DNA of 64,000 nt from Deltaproteobacteria bacterium (GCA_016713425.1 JADJPE010000005.1:5802501-5866500); one strand, 5' to 3'; counted from the stretch's first letter, positions 35,172-44,693 are shown. A program made the numbers and translations. The notes: generated by a model not told the origin, from the letters alone.

Positions 35172-36130
35172 TTGTCGGCACCCTTTCTCTCGGACACGAC
35201 CTGGACGGCCATGGCACCACGATCGACCACGGGCATCCCGTAAGCTTTGACGACGCCCTCGACTTGAATCGGCAGAAGCGCGTCGGTGGGTTGGTTCAGC
35301 GTGATCACCGTCCCGGGCCGAAGCCGCGTCAGCTCCCGGATCGTGATCTGTGCGTGGCCGAGCTCAACGAGGATCTCAGCCATGACGCTTCCAAGCGCGG
35401 CCTCGATCGCCTCTTCGCTGAGCGCGTAGGTCCGCGGAGGCTGCCGGGGCTCCATGACCGTCTCCGGCCTCGAGATGAAGTGGATGCGCGCCGGCGCCGG
35501 TCCGCCGACAGCGAGATCTGTCGAGATCAGGATCCCGCCCTCGATGAACTGGAGCTTGAGGGCTTCGATAGCGGTCGGGTCGTAGATCTCCTCCGCATCA
35601 ACCGTCTGCTCGTCCCGGAGCGCCTGGATAAACGCTTTGACGAGGATCGTTCCCGCACACGTGAAGACGCCGATCGCCGCCGCCGAGGGTGGACGTGAAG
35701 CAGGAGCTTCCTCGCGATTCTCGAGCCGGTCCGGCGGGCTCCCGAGTAAGCGATCGGCGACAAGCTCAATCAGCGGACCACCCACCGCCACCAAGATCTG
35801 CCCCGGACGCCCTTCGATCTTCAGCGCACCGAGCCACATGCCGGCCAGCTCATCCTTGAGGTCTTGCCCCCGACGTACCATTGCGCCTGCGACATGCAGC
35901 TCCAACGGCACCCCGAAGGCGCGCATCATCATCTTCGGCGCGACCTGCAGATATCGATTGGCCAGGCGAAGACATGACGGCCGCACGCTGAGGCTCGCGC
36001 GCTCTTCGCCGATCAGTGCGACAGGCTGCGGTCGAGGGGGCGATCGATGCGCAACCGCCGACGCTTGCCCCCCTCCACGCATGGTGTGCTCCAAGGCTGC
36101 GAACTCGTCGCTGCTGAGAACCGGGTCCAT
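35168..36130 (-). CDS. fliM: Flagellar switch protein FliM
   Basis: FliM is the middle part of the C-ring and receives CheY-P. The 320-residue protein starts MDPVLSSDEFAALEHT, close to the LSQDEIDALL-type CheY-binding motif, followed by a CheC-like middle domain and a C-terminal SpoA domain (GHAQITIRELTRLRPGTVIT, then LPIQVEGVVKAYGMPVVDRG). It is the first gene of the long export-apparatus operon; 252 bases without a gene lie upstream. No chemotaxis genes are near, so its CheY must be elsewhere. Confidence 0.96.
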   Translation of the reverse strand: MDPVLSSDEFAALEHTMRGGGQASAVAHRSPPRPQPVALIGEERASLSVRPSCLRLANRYLQVAPKMMMRAFGVPLELHVAGAMVRRGQDLKDELAGMWLGALKIEGRPGQILVAVGGPLIELVADRLLGSPPDRLENREEAPASRPPSAAAIGVFTCAGTILVKAFIQALRDEQTVDAEEIYDPTAIEALKLQFIEGGILISTDLAVGGPAPARIHFISRPETVMEPRQPPRTYALSEEAIEAALGSVMAEILVELGHAQITIRELTRLRPGTVITLNQPTDALLPIQVEGVVKAYGMPVVDRGAMAVQVVSERKGADK

Positions 36131-36382
36131 TCGACCGGAGGACCCTGCAATCGCGAGACCATCGCCGAGGCGAGAGACGATCCCTCAGCGAACGTCGACG
36201 ATGCGTTGCGGCTTGTCGGGGCGATTGACGACAGCGCGGTCCCGGCTAACAGCGAGCAAGTCCGCCCACAACGGAACAGAGCGCCGCCCCACCGACACCG
36301 GCATCAACGCCCGCACCCAACCCAACTCTCGATTGCCCACCCACGCAAGGCGGAGGCCCTCCGTCCACCCTCGAAGATGGCC
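36131..36382. other. Spacer upstream of fliM
   Basis: This 252-base stretch between the HDOD gene and fliM should carry the operon promoter. A GG-N10-GC element with a good TTGCA box (36146-36161, minus strand) is present but its -24 box is poor and it lies only a few bases from the fliM ATG. No terminator-like hairpin stands out. Confidence 0.5.
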
Positions 36383-37651
36383 TCAGCGAGGCGCAGGCCC
36401 GGTCACAGACTTCGACGTCGCCTCGTGCAGCTCTCGCGCCTTCTGAAACAACGCGTACCATCCGTTCCGCGCCGCACCCTTGAGGCCAAACGGTGCGACC
36501 TCGACCCGAAAGGTCTTACCGTCGGCGACGGTCATCAGGACGTTGACGAACACATCCAATGGCTCTTCTCCGCCTTCGATGATGAAGCGATTGAGACTGT
36601 GCTCTTTGAGAGCCGTCGGGCCGTGCAACACGAGACCATCCATCAGGACGAGGTCGACCTCATACGCCACCGGCTCGCTTCCTTTGACCTGCCGCAAGGC
36701 CTTCAGTGCGCAGGGATAAGATGAGCCTGTGAGCTTCGTGGGCTTCAGCGTGATGCGTTGCGCAACGGGCTTCTTGGGTGCGGCCGCCGGTCGCATATCC
36801 GTCACGGCGATGACCGCCTCCGCAATCGCGGGGATGATCTCATAAAGAGCCTGCGCTTCATCGGGGGACAGCGCAGACGTTTTGACGAGCTCGTCCAACG
36901 CGGGACTCGGGCTCCGCCCCAGTAGGTCAGCCATCAGCGCCGCCGACGTCACGACCTTCGCGGCTTCGCGGTGCCCGATATCCGTGCGCAAAGGATCGAG
37001 CGGATGCAGCATGATGTCGGTGACGAGGGCCGGAAGTGACCATTTGCTCGAGACCAGCGCGGCGAGGTCCGACACGAAGCGGCCGGCCAAAACCGACCAT
37101 TCCTCCGCCGAAAGCATGAGCTCGGGTTGCGCGGCGTTCAGCAAACCCTCGATGTGCGAGATGCCCACCACCGCCGAGAAATTGTGAAGCAAGCCGGCGA
37201 TGAAAAGCTCGCCGACATCGAGGCGCCGCAAGTGCCCTAAGCGCGCCGCCAAATGCGCCGTAACCAGCGCGTCGCGCCAAAGCCCTGCCCTCAAAGGCTC
37301 CAGAGGGCCGGACTTTCCGGCAAGCTTGTTGAAAGTCACCGCGCAGGCGATCTCCATGATCACACGCCCACCGAGACGCACGACGGCTTGCTGAAGAGAC
37401 GAGATGGCTTGGTCGGACCGATAGAGTGCGGAGTTTGCAGCGCGCAAGACCTCGGCCGAGAGCACGGGATCGGACTGAATCGTGGCCGCAATCTTGTTCG
37501 TGCTGGCATCGGCCGACGCGAGGACCGTCTGGAGCTTGACCACGATCGCCGGAAACGGAGGAACCTGAACCCGATCCGCCGCGATCGAAGCGCTGATCGC
37601 GCGCTCCAGCCGAACAATGTCGGCATCCGTCAATCTCGACACGTCTTTCAC
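36383..37651 (-). CDS. HDOD-domain signalling protein (first of two)
   Basis: The 422-residue protein has an HDOD domain over about residues 20-250: VPPFPAIVVKLQTVLASADA, DPVLSAEVLRAANSALYRSD, AVVRLGGRVIMEIACAVTFN, and LFIAGLLHNFSAVVGISHIE. As in most HDOD proteins the catalytic HD-GYP residues are largely missing (LLHNF instead of LLHD), so it probably acts as a protein scaffold. The C-terminal 120 residues (ALKEHSLNRFIIEGGEEPLD, then FRVEVAPFGLKGAARNGWYA) may be a divergent PilZ-like domain. HDOD proteins are linked to motility and c-di-GMP in several phyla. It lies upstream of fliM on the same strand. Confidence 0.82.
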   Translation of the reverse strand: MKDVSRLTDADIVRLERAISASIAADRVQVPPFPAIVVKLQTVLASADASTNKIAATIQSDPVLSAEVLRAANSALYRSDQAISSLQQAVVRLGGRVIMEIACAVTFNKLAGKSGPLEPLRAGLWRDALVTAHLAARLGHLRRLDVGELFIAGLLHNFSAVVGISHIEGLLNAAQPELMLSAEEWSVLAGRFVSDLAALVSSKWSLPALVTDIMLHPLDPLRTDIGHREAAKVVTSAALMADLLGRSPSPALDELVKTSALSPDEAQALYEIIPAIAEAVIAVTDMRPAAAPKKPVAQRITLKPTKLTGSSYPCALKALRQVKGSEPVAYEVDLVLMDGLVLHGPTALKEHSLNRFIIEGGEEPLDVFVNVLMTVADGKTFRVEVAPFGLKGAARNGWYALFQKARELHEATSKSVTGPAPR

Positions 37652-37762
37652 CTATATCCCACTTTCGCGGGAAAATTTTCACCCCCCTAGGAATACGCCT
37701 ATCGAACATCCCATCCACCGTTAAGGCCGTTCACGTCCTTCGGGTCTCGAAACGTCTCCAAG
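37652..37762. promoter_or_regulatory. Divergent promoter spacer between HDOD gene and endonuclease gene
   Basis: The 111-base spacer has an AT-rich core unusual for the region, including the perfect palindrome gaaaattttc at 37672-37681. It must serve two divergent genes. No box matching a known sigma consensus is clear. Confidence 0.5.
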
Positions 37763-38572
37763 ATGTTGCAAACTGCCCGCGTCACGTATGATTCACATCG
37801 GTGCGTGCTCGGCGCGACCCTGCTGCTCATACCGCTCGAAGTGTTTGCCGTCGGGACGGCCCAGGCCGGCGCGGCAAATACCGGCACTACGTCCTTCACC
37901 CAGGCGAAGCGCCATCTAGAGACGATCTACGCCGACCATCAAGTCACCCTCTACTGTGGCTGCCCATACGAGAGCCGGAGTTCGATTGACTTCACCGGTT
38001 GCCGCTATGCTCCCGAACCTGATCAGCCAAGGGCCCATCGGGTCGAGTGGGAGCATGTGGTCCCCGTGCAAGTCTTTGGTCGAGCCTTTGAAGCCTGGCA
38101 GCTCGGCGACGCGCGCTGCGTGAACAGCAAAGGCCTCGCCTACACCGGCCGCCGATGCGCATCGAAGGTCGATCCGCGATTTCGCGCGATGGAATCCGAC
38201 ATGTACAACCTCTACCCCGCCATCGGAAAGCTGAACGAACTCAGAAGCCATCGCTCGATGGGCGAGATCGATGGCGAAGAGCGACGTTTCGGTGGTTGCG
38301 ACTTCGAGCTCGACCACGACCGGGTCGAGCCATCGACCGACATCCGCGGAGACATCGCGCGTACCTACCAATACATGGACTCCGTGTATCCCGGGTTCGG
38401 CCTCATCCAAGACGACGATCGCGCGATGTTCGAGAACTGGTCGGAGATCGATCCGGTCGACGACTGGGAGTGCGAACGCGCGCGACGCATCGCCATGGTC
38501 CAAGGCAACGTGAACGCCTTCGTCGACGAGGCCTGCGCTGCCCGCGAAGCCCTACGAGAGGCGTCCTCTTAG
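37763..38572 (+). CDS. endA: Secreted endonuclease I family nuclease
   Basis: Endonuclease I cuts double-stranded DNA in the periplasm or outside the cell. The 269-residue product has a signal peptide (CVLGATLLLIPLEVFAVGTA), then the beta-beta-alpha-metal core EWEHVVPVQVFGRAFEAWQL with the catalytic His, and SDMYNLYPAIGKLNELRSHR. The C-terminal part GDIARTYQYMDSVYPGFGLI has the metal-coordinating region. Four or more cysteines (CGCPY, GCRYA, ARCVN, RRCAS) suggest disulfides, consistent with export. It interrupts the flagellar block on the opposite strand and converges on flgE with a 14-base gap. Role with flagella is unknown. Confidence 0.9.
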   Translation: MLQTARVTYDSHRCVLGATLLLIPLEVFAVGTAQAGAANTGTTSFTQAKRHLETIYADHQVTLYCGCPYESRSSIDFTGCRYAPEPDQPRAHRVEWEHVVPVQVFGRAFEAWQLGDARCVNSKGLAYTGRRCASKVDPRFRAMESDMYNLYPAIGKLNELRSHRSMGEIDGEERRFGGCDFELDHDRVEPSTDIRGDIARTYQYMDSVYPGFGLIQDDDRAMFENWSEIDPVDDWECERARRIAMVQGNVNAFVDEACAAREALREASS

Positions 38573-38586
38573 GCTTGAGCGCCGAC

Positions 38587-39870
38587 CTATCGCTTGATGT
38601 TCGCGAGTTCCACGAGCATCTCGTCCGAAGCCGAGACCGTCCTCGCGTTGGCTTGGAAGGCACGCTGGTACGCGATGAGCGTAACCAACTCCGAACCCAA
38701 GTCGACGTTCGAGGCTTCGAGCGCGCCTGCGCTCAGCGCACCACGACCGCCCGACGCGGCGACCCCGACGAGCGCTGACCCCGAGTCGGCGGTCTCCGCG
38801 AAGAGCTGATTTCCTGCGCGCATCAGCCCCTCCTCCGACTTGAAATTCGCGAGCGCGAGCCGCGCGACCTGCAACGCACGCCCGTTCGAGTACACAGCCG
38901 TCATGATGCCTTCTTCGTTGATCTGAAGGTCGCTCAAGGTGCCCACCGACAACCCATCTTGCGCCAATCCGCGAACATTGAAGTCTCCGTCGTACTGCGT
39001 CGTCCCGCTCACTCCGGTACCACCCTCGGTGGTGATCGCATCACCGAAATCGAAGTCGATCACCTGGCCCGCCGTCGCGTTCAGGAAGTCGACACTCGAC
39101 CCGAGCGACGTCTCGGTGTCGAGCGCGCCATCGGTCGTGAAGGACAGATTCCCGGACGCAATCTCGAACGGAGTCCCCGCCACCCCCGCAACAGTCTCGC
39201 CACCATCGACCATCGCATGCCAGTCCCACTGACCACCCCCGATGCTCGAGAAGTATACGTCGACTCGGTGGTCATTGCCCAGCGAGTCATACACCGTCAT
39301 GGACGTGGCATAGTTCGACGTGGCGGCCGGATCGGCGGGATCGAAGGGTGCCGGGAGCGGAACACTCGCATCCAGGTTCATCGACACCGTAACGGAACTC
39401 GTAGCCCGGGGCGGGCTCTGATCTTCGACCACCAGATCACCGATCGCCGGCGAAAGATTCCCCGCCGCATCAATCTCATAACCCTGGAGTCGCAGGCCCT
39501 CAGGATTAACCAAATAGCCGTTGCGATCGGCTTGAATTCGACCATCTCGAGAGTAATAGTCGCCGACGATGCCGCTGTGATTTCCGCGCAGCACAAAGAA
39601 CCCGTTCCCGCGAATCGCGAGATCGAGCCCACGCCCGGTCTGTTGCAGAGTTCCCTGCGTAAAGAGTGTCTGAGGCCCTTCCATCGACACCCCGATCCCG
39701 ACGCGCTGCGTATTGGCAGCATTGCCGCCCAGCAAATCCGAGAACGATGCGCGGGACGACTTGAACCCGACCGTAGAGACGTTTGCGATGTTATCTCCGA
39801 CGACACCCAGCGCATCGCCGAAAGCATTGAGTCCACTCGAACCAGTGAACAACGATGACCAAACTGACAT
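38587..39870 (-). CDS. flgE: Flagellar hook protein FlgE
   Basis: FlgE polymerises into the hook. The 427-residue protein has the rod/hook N-terminus (GVVGDNIANVSTVGFKSSRA), the FlgE central domains (RATSSVTVSMNLDASVPLPA, then ATSNYATSMTVYDSLGNDHR) and the C-terminal motif VDLGSELVTLIAYQRAFQAN. A strong ribosome site (AAAGGAGAAGAATC) precedes the ATG. It is the last gene of the flgB operon and converges on endA. Confidence 0.97.
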   Translation of the reverse strand: MSVWSSLFTGSSGLNAFGDALGVVGDNIANVSTVGFKSSRASFSDLLGGNAANTQRVGIGVSMEGPQTLFTQGTLQQTGRGLDLAIRGNGFFVLRGNHSGIVGDYYSRDGRIQADRNGYLVNPEGLRLQGYEIDAAGNLSPAIGDLVVEDQSPPRATSSVTVSMNLDASVPLPAPFDPADPAATSNYATSMTVYDSLGNDHRVDVYFSSIGGGQWDWHAMVDGGETVAGVAGTPFEIASGNLSFTTDGALDTETSLGSSVDFLNATAGQVIDFDFGDAITTEGGTGVSGTTQYDGDFNVRGLAQDGLSVGTLSDLQINEEGIMTAVYSNGRALQVARLALANFKSEEGLMRAGNQLFAETADSGSALVGVAASGGRGALSAGALEASNVDLGSELVTLIAYQRAFQANARTVSASDEMLVELANIKR

Positions 39871-39894
39871 GATTCTTCTCCTTTTCCTTATCTA

Positions 39895-40563
39895 CTAGCG
39901 ATGCACTGACATAATGTCGCCCGGCGACACCGTCATAGAACCGATTTTGAATTGCGCGATCCCACCCTCGAACATGAGCGAATCGACCACGCCTCGAACT
40001 TGCGCGTAGGCCGACAACGGAGAGCCACCGGATGCAGTCGCGTGAACTTTGACCGTATACTGTCCGTCCGGGAGAAGAATGCCATCTTCATCTCTCCCGT
40101 CCCAAGCAACCTCGACATCACCCGCCCCGCGCGCGCCAAGATTGAGCTTGCGAACCTCGCGCCCGCTGCTATCGAAGAACGACACCTCGACCGAGCTGGC
40201 CGCGCTGTCGAGATGCGCACTCAATACGGTCTGACCATCTTCGCTGAGCGGCAGCGCGATTTCATCCGTCCGCACGGACACGACACGGCCAACCAATTCG
40301 GCGTACCCAGCGCGAGCGCCGGCGGCCTGAGCGGCTTCGATCGACGCCAGGCGCTGGTTGCTCTCTGCGAGTTGCTCCACGGAGGCAAACTGCGCGAGCT
40401 GGGCCACGAACTCAGCACCATCCTGAGGCGAGAGCGGATCCTGCTGCTGGAGCTGTGCAACCAGAAGTCGGAGGAACTCGTCCTTCGAAGTGCGAGTAAC
40501 GGCTTCGGACGGCGACGACTGCGTCGGATCGTACAAAGGGCCTGTGACATTTGCGATACTCAT
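39895..40563 (-). CDS. flgD: Hook-capping protein FlgD
   Basis: FlgD caps the growing hook and is needed for FlgE assembly. The 222-residue protein has the family N-terminus (KDEFLRLLVAQLQQQDPLSP, then FASVEQLAESNQRLASIEAA), a Tudor-like middle and the FlgD Ig-like domain (AWDGRDEDGILLPDGQYTVK). A strong AGGAG site precedes the ATG. fliK lies 8 bases upstream and flgE 24 bases downstream. Confidence 0.95.
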   Translation of the reverse strand: MSIANVTGPLYDPTQSSPSEAVTRTSKDEFLRLLVAQLQQQDPLSPQDGAEFVAQLAQFASVEQLAESNQRLASIEAAQAAGARAGYAELVGRVVSVRTDEIALPLSEDGQTVLSAHLDSAASSVEVSFFDSSGREVRKLNLGARGAGDVEVAWDGRDEDGILLPDGQYTVKVHATASGGSPLSAYAQVRGVVDSLMFEGGIAQFKIGSMTVSPGDIMSVHR

Positions 40564-40571
40564 GTTGTCTC

Positions 40572-43500
40572 CTAAACAATGACCCTGAACACGCGACCGC
40601 CGTCGTTCTTCTGACGGCTTCGCCCAAGAGGTCGTGACCGGCCTTCATCCTCGGCATCCTCTTGATGTCCTCGACCCGACGAGTCATCGGGGCGCCGTTC
40701 ACGCGTCGACTCCGATGAGTCAGCGAAGATCCCATCCAGCTCGAGTCCGTGCGTCCTGAGCGCGCTCTGGAGGTCGCGCATCGAGTGCGACATCGCACGA
40801 GCCGTCGACTCATCGGCCGCAAGCGCCACGACGCGTACGTGCGTTCCTCGAACCGAAACACTCAGAACGACGCGCTCATCGCCCTCGCCCACGACGACGT
40901 GGGACCGGTGGATCGACGGTTGAACAAACTCGCCCGACGAGGCGTGCGATGGCGCTCTCGCGGCGCCGCTCGGCGATGGATCCGCGTCGCGACGCCCAGC
41001 CAAGGACAGCTCGACGGCGCGGTCAGAAACAACGCTCAGCCAGCTCTCGGGAAGCGACCGCGTTGGGGACGTCCGAAGTGACGACGTCTGCGGATCCGCA
41101 CCATCCGCACCATTCGCACCATTCGCACCATCCGCATCACGGCCCTTCGCGCCCGCAGCGCTAAGCCTCGGTGCCGGTTCTTCACCCGTGGCCGATATCC
41201 TCGGGCCAGACGCCGAGCGCAATCGAGTCAACTCGGTCGGGCGCTCCAACGCCACCTCTGCACCGCGTGGTGCGTCTTTCCGATCCATCGTCGGGAACGA
41301 GGTGGAGAAGGCTTCGTACCTCGCCCAGCCTTCGACAACACCTCGAACCCGAAGCGGCAGCCCATCGTCACCCGCTTCCCGTCGCCACGAGGCTCTCAGC
41401 GCGTCAACGCCGTCGAGCCAGGTCAACGCCTGACTCGGAGCAACGCGGCCCGCGGATTCGCCTCGCACCGACCCGGACCCGGGCCTCATCCTCGGGCCTT
41501 CGTGCTCACGTCCAGGCACTTCAGCGGCGCGGCCCTCTTCCACAACATCGGGCGCGGCGGGGCGAACCGCTGGGCTCTGTTCGTTGTATTCGGGCGTCTG
41601 CACTGGCGCTGCAGGTAGACGCCCACCGATCGCAGGCGTCCTTGGGCGCCCCGCGCCCTCCCCAATCGATCCTGCGGCGGCGGCCGTTCGATCATCGTCC
41701 GCCTCGGCCCTCGTCGACGAATCGGGCATAGTCGCCGCGCGGAAACGCGCCGCCGGCGGAATCACGGGCTGCGAGCTCACGGTTGCCGGCCCCGTCGCCG
41801 CGAGCCGCTCCGTCTCTCGACCCGAAGTCTCTCGACCCAACGCCTCTCGACCCAACGCCTCTCCACCCAACGCCTCTCCACCCAACGCCTCTCCACCCAA
41901 CGCCTCTCCACCCAACGCCTCTTGACCCGAAGCTTCCCGATGCGCATTCCGCGTAGTCGTCGCTTCCCAGCTGATCGACCGCGGGCTCGTCGGCTGGCGC
42001 GTTGTTGCGTCCCACCCGGAAAGCGCCGAAGCGCGGCCCGCGGCAGGCTGTGGCGCCAGCGCAGACTCCGGCGTCGAGTCCGACTCGGGCTCCGCCTCGG
42101 ACTCGAACTCAGCCTCGGACTCAAACGCCCGCCCTCGGAGGCGGGGAGGCGTGTGCCAAGCCTCCTCCGCCGCGTTCGCGATCGGAGTCTTGGATTCTGG
42201 CGCTGCTCGCCCCGCAATTGTCGCGTTCGACGCCTCTTCGATGGCTGTTTCCGACTCGATCATCCCCGCTGACCGGGCCGCCGGGTTGTCATGCAACGGT
42301 CCCCGAGACTCGGCAGCGGTCGCCCAAGAATCTGGTGACTCAGCCGACGCACTGCGCTCGAGTCGCGCATCGAGCGGATCACCCACCGACGAGATCGTCA
42401 TCGGATCCTGACGCGTCGTCTGTCGCCCGACCGGAGCCCAGCCATCACCTTCGGGCGGGGCGCTCATTCGCGCATGGGGGGCGCCGGAAACATCCAAATC
42501 TCCCGTCGCTTCGAATTCCGTCGCCATCTCCGCGGGGCGTTCCGCGGGTTCGCGAGCCGAGCCTTCCGTGCGCACGGGCACACCGGGGGCGCTCACGTCC
42601 GTCGGTCGCAGCCCGGCGTACGCATGGCTTCGTATCCCGGACTGCGCCGAACCGAGGGCCCCAGCACTTCGCAACGCGAACGCAAGCCCGGTTGCATCGC
42701 CTTCGCTCCGCATATTGCTGTGTCCAACAGAGTCCTGCGCGTTCGAGGTGGGCGCGTCCACTTCGGACCCGGCGCCCGACGCATCGCCCGGCATCTGTCC
42801 CGGCAACGGAGCCAGCGCGCCGACTTTCGGTATTCCATCCGTCGATTCCGCATAGAGCATCGACATGCTCTGCGCACCCAGGCGTCTCCCCTCATCGGTG
42901 TCCGCAGCCTTCGCCAGATCGTCCGTCCTCGTCACGGGACGAATATCGAACGCGTCACTACGCCACCCCGTCGATCGTCGATCGCCGGAGGCTCCGGATT
43001 CCGGGTGAGCACGGAGCAGCTCACTTGCTTCGACCGGCGTGTTCGCTTCGACCGGCGCGTTCGCTTCGACCGGCGTGTTCGATTCGCCCGGCGCGTTCGC
43101 TTCGACCAGCGTGTTCGTCTCGACCCGCATGTTCGCTTCGACCGGCATGTTCGCTTCGACCGGCGTGTTCGCTTCGGCCCGCATGTTCGCTTCGACCGGC
43201 GTGTTCGCTTCGGCCCGCATGTTCGCTTCGACCGGCGTGTTCGCTTCGGCCCGCATGTTCGCTTCGACCGGCATGTTCGCCAACCCCGGCGTACTCGCGA
43301 CGGCCGCGTTCGCTTCGTTCGGTACGCGCATCACCAGCGGAATGTTCGTCTCGTTGGGTGCGTCGCCTGCGATCTCTCCGCTGGCCGCGCTCAGAATGCT
43401 CACCGAGACCGCTGATTCTTCCTCGATCAATGCACTCGGCACACTCATCCCATTCGCTTTGTTCGCGGCGCTCGAGACACTCGCCCCATTCGGTTTGCTC

Positions 43501-44693
43501 GCCGCGCTCGGCTCACTCGCCGCGCTCGGTAGGCTCGCCAACCTCGCGGTATCCGAAGGCCCCCGCATCGCGTCGACCACCGAATAAATGGGAGAGCGCC
43601 GATAGCTCTGGATACCGAGCCCGCGGCCCATGAAGCTCTGCACGCTCGCCGTCGGGGTCGCCGTCGGGGTCGCCGTCGGGGTCGCGGTCGGCGTCGCGGT
43701 CGGCGTCGCGATCGCCGTCGCTTCTTGATCGCCCGCGCCCCCGCGCCGATCCATCCCGGCCTCCAGGGTCACGCTATGCTTTGGACCCTGGAAGACGCTC
43801 TCGAACGTCATGGGCGCATTCACCCATCCCAGAGCGGCCCATCCGTCGGCGGCCGAGAGTTCCGTGCGCGGCCCTCGCATTCCATCTGAACGCCCGAGGT
43901 GCTTCTGCCCGTCCCGGTCTGCTGCATTCAACGACGACGAAGAGGTCGACGGCTCGACGTCTCCTTCGATCTCTTCGTCGCGGATCGCCGTGCCCTGAAC
44001 AACGCCCGAGGTCGGATCCTGCTTTCGCCCGGGCATCCGTTCCGTCGGCGCGTCGCGCGCCGGCATCGGAATCATCGCTTCTCCACTCGCGCTCTTCCTA
44101 TCCCTGCCCATGGCGTCCGACGGCAACGCCTGCTCATGCGCGGCGTTCTCGCGTGGAAGCCTGGGCTCCCGCTCAGGCCCCACAGGCCTCACAGCCTCTA
44201 TGACCTCGGCCCCACCACGCCGAGCATCGGCGGCTGCGGGCAGGCATTCCTGATCCCAAGCCTCAACCGTCGATGCGATCCACGCATCACCCGCCGCAGA
44301 ATCGTGAGCCTCAGCAGGACCCCCGTCGACCGCGGGAAGCGCCACCTTCGCCGCGCCAACCCCGACCGGCTCCGATGGAGACCGGGCTTCTGTATGCCCA
44401 TCGGCATCTCTCTTGGGAGATGCGATCTCATGCGCGCGGACCGCAACGGGCTCCTCGCCCTCCACTAGGTCTCCATGCTGTTCCGAGGCTTTCTCCGGAA
44501 CTTGCTCCTGGTTCTGATCCGGAACTTGCTCCAGAGCTTGCGCCCAGGCGCGTCCCGAAGCGTCCTTCAGGACCGTGGAGAAGCGCGGAGCGCCCGCCCC
44601 CTGAGCGTCGCGGCGGTCGACGTGCCCCGAGCCCGTCTCTTGCGAGGACAGACCCAGGATACATGTAACCGGGACATCATTCACTCGACTCAT
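40572..44693 (-). CDS. fliK: Giant FliK-type hook-length control protein
   Basis: FliK is exported during hook growth and measures hook length; its N-terminal part is the ruler and its C-terminal domain flips FlhB specificity. Order (fliJ-fliK-flgD-flgE) and the C-terminal region (VVGEGDERVVLSVSVRGTHV, then LQSALRTHGLELDGI) support FliK. About 1,370 residues is 2-4 times the usual length; almost all the extra is disordered, repeat-built sequence: 14 units of VEANTP type, eight EALGG-type units, and six TATP units, plus alanine/serine-rich stretches. The ATG at 44693 overlaps fliJ by 17 bases; a GTG at 44684 is an alternative. A longer start at 44723 lies inside fliJ. Confidence 0.88.
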   Translation of the reverse strand: MSRVNDVPVTCILGLSSQETGSGHVDRRDAQGAGAPRFSTVLKDASGRAWAQALEQVPDQNQEQVPEKASEQHGDLVEGEEPVAVRAHEIASPKRDADGHTEARSPSEPVGVGAAKVALPAVDGGPAEAHDSAAGDAWIASTVEAWDQECLPAAADARRGGAEVIEAVRPVGPEREPRLPRENAAHEQALPSDAMGRDRKSASGEAMIPMPARDAPTERMPGRKQDPTSGVVQGTAIRDEEIEGDVEPSTSSSSLNAADRDGQKHLGRSDGMRGPRTELSAADGWAALGWVNAPMTFESVFQGPKHSVTLEAGMDRRGGAGDQEATAIATPTATPTATPTATPTATPTASVQSFMGRGLGIQSYRRSPIYSVVDAMRGPSDTARLASLPSAASEPSAASKPNGASVSSAANKANGMSVPSALIEEESAVSVSILSAASGEIAGDAPNETNIPLVMRVPNEANAAVASTPGLANMPVEANMRAEANTPVEANMRAEANTPVEANMRAEANTPVEANMPVEANMRVETNTLVEANAPGESNTPVEANAPVEANTPVEASELLRAHPESGASGDRRSTGWRSDAFDIRPVTRTDDLAKAADTDEGRRLGAQSMSMLYAESTDGIPKVGALAPLPGQMPGDASGAGSEVDAPTSNAQDSVGHSNMRSEGDATGLAFALRSAGALGSAQSGIRSHAYAGLRPTDVSAPGVPVRTEGSAREPAERPAEMATEFEATGDLDVSGAPHARMSAPPEGDGWAPVGRQTTRQDPMTISSVGDPLDARLERSASAESPDSWATAAESRGPLHDNPAARSAGMIESETAIEEASNATIAGRAAPESKTPIANAAEEAWHTPPRLRGRAFESEAEFESEAEPESDSTPESALAPQPAAGRASALSGWDATTRQPTSPRSISWEATTTRNAHREASGQEALGGEALGGEALGGEALGGEALGREALGRETSGRETERLAATGPATVSSQPVIPPAARFRAATMPDSSTRAEADDDRTAAAAGSIGEGAGRPRTPAIGGRLPAAPVQTPEYNEQSPAVRPAAPDVVEEGRAAEVPGREHEGPRMRPGSGSVRGESAGRVAPSQALTWLDGVDALRASWRREAGDDGLPLRVRGVVEGWARYEAFSTSFPTMDRKDAPRGAEVALERPTELTRLRSASGPRISATGEEPAPRLSAAGAKGRDADGANGANGADGADPQTSSLRTSPTRSLPESWLSVVSDRAVELSLAGRRDADPSPSGAARAPSHASSGEFVQPSIHRSHVVVGEGDERVVLSVSVRGTHVRVVALAADESTARAMSHSMRDLQSALRTHGLELDGIFADSSESTRERRPDDSSGRGHQEDAEDEGRSRPLGRSRQKNDGGRVFRVIV
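41814..41933 (-). repeat. 15-bp in-frame tandem repeat in fliK (EALGG units)
   Basis: Eight adjacent 15-base copies, from ctctcgacccaacgc to ctctccacccaacgc, encode EALGG/EALGR units. Four inner copies are identical, indicating recent duplication. Confidence 0.95.
43027..43278 (-). repeat. 18-bp in-frame tandem repeat in fliK (VEANTP/MRAEAN units)
   Basis: Fourteen adjacent 18-base units such as gcttcgaccggcgtgttc encode six-residue (V/A)EAN(T/M)(P/R) repeats. Alternating variants (cggcgt / ccgcat) show a 36-bp higher-order unit repeated three times. Confidence 0.96.
43648..43719 (-). repeat. 12-bp in-frame tandem repeat in fliK (TATP units)
   Basis: Six adjacent 12-base units from gccgtcggggtc to gcggtcggcgtc encode four-residue TATP repeats. 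The first three copies are identical. Confidence 0.95.

Noticed and set aside
36146..36161. Sigma-54 like element TGG-N8-TTGCA before fliM
   Set aside because: Spacing of GG and GC is right and the -12 box perfect, but the -24 box is poor and the predicted start would fall only a few bases before the fliM ATG.
43027..43278. Regular 18-bp repeats that could suggest a CRISPR array
   Set aside because: Units are directly adjacent with no unique spacers, lie in frame inside fliK, and encode six-residue repeats; no cas gene is near.
42002..43633. Long plus-strand open frame (543 codons) over fliK, and similar long frames over flgI (21198-22802) and other genes
   Set aside because: They are antisense to well supported genes, have strongly biased composition (Arg, Ser, Pro) and mirror the repeats. 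High-GC coding sequence commonly gives such open shadows.
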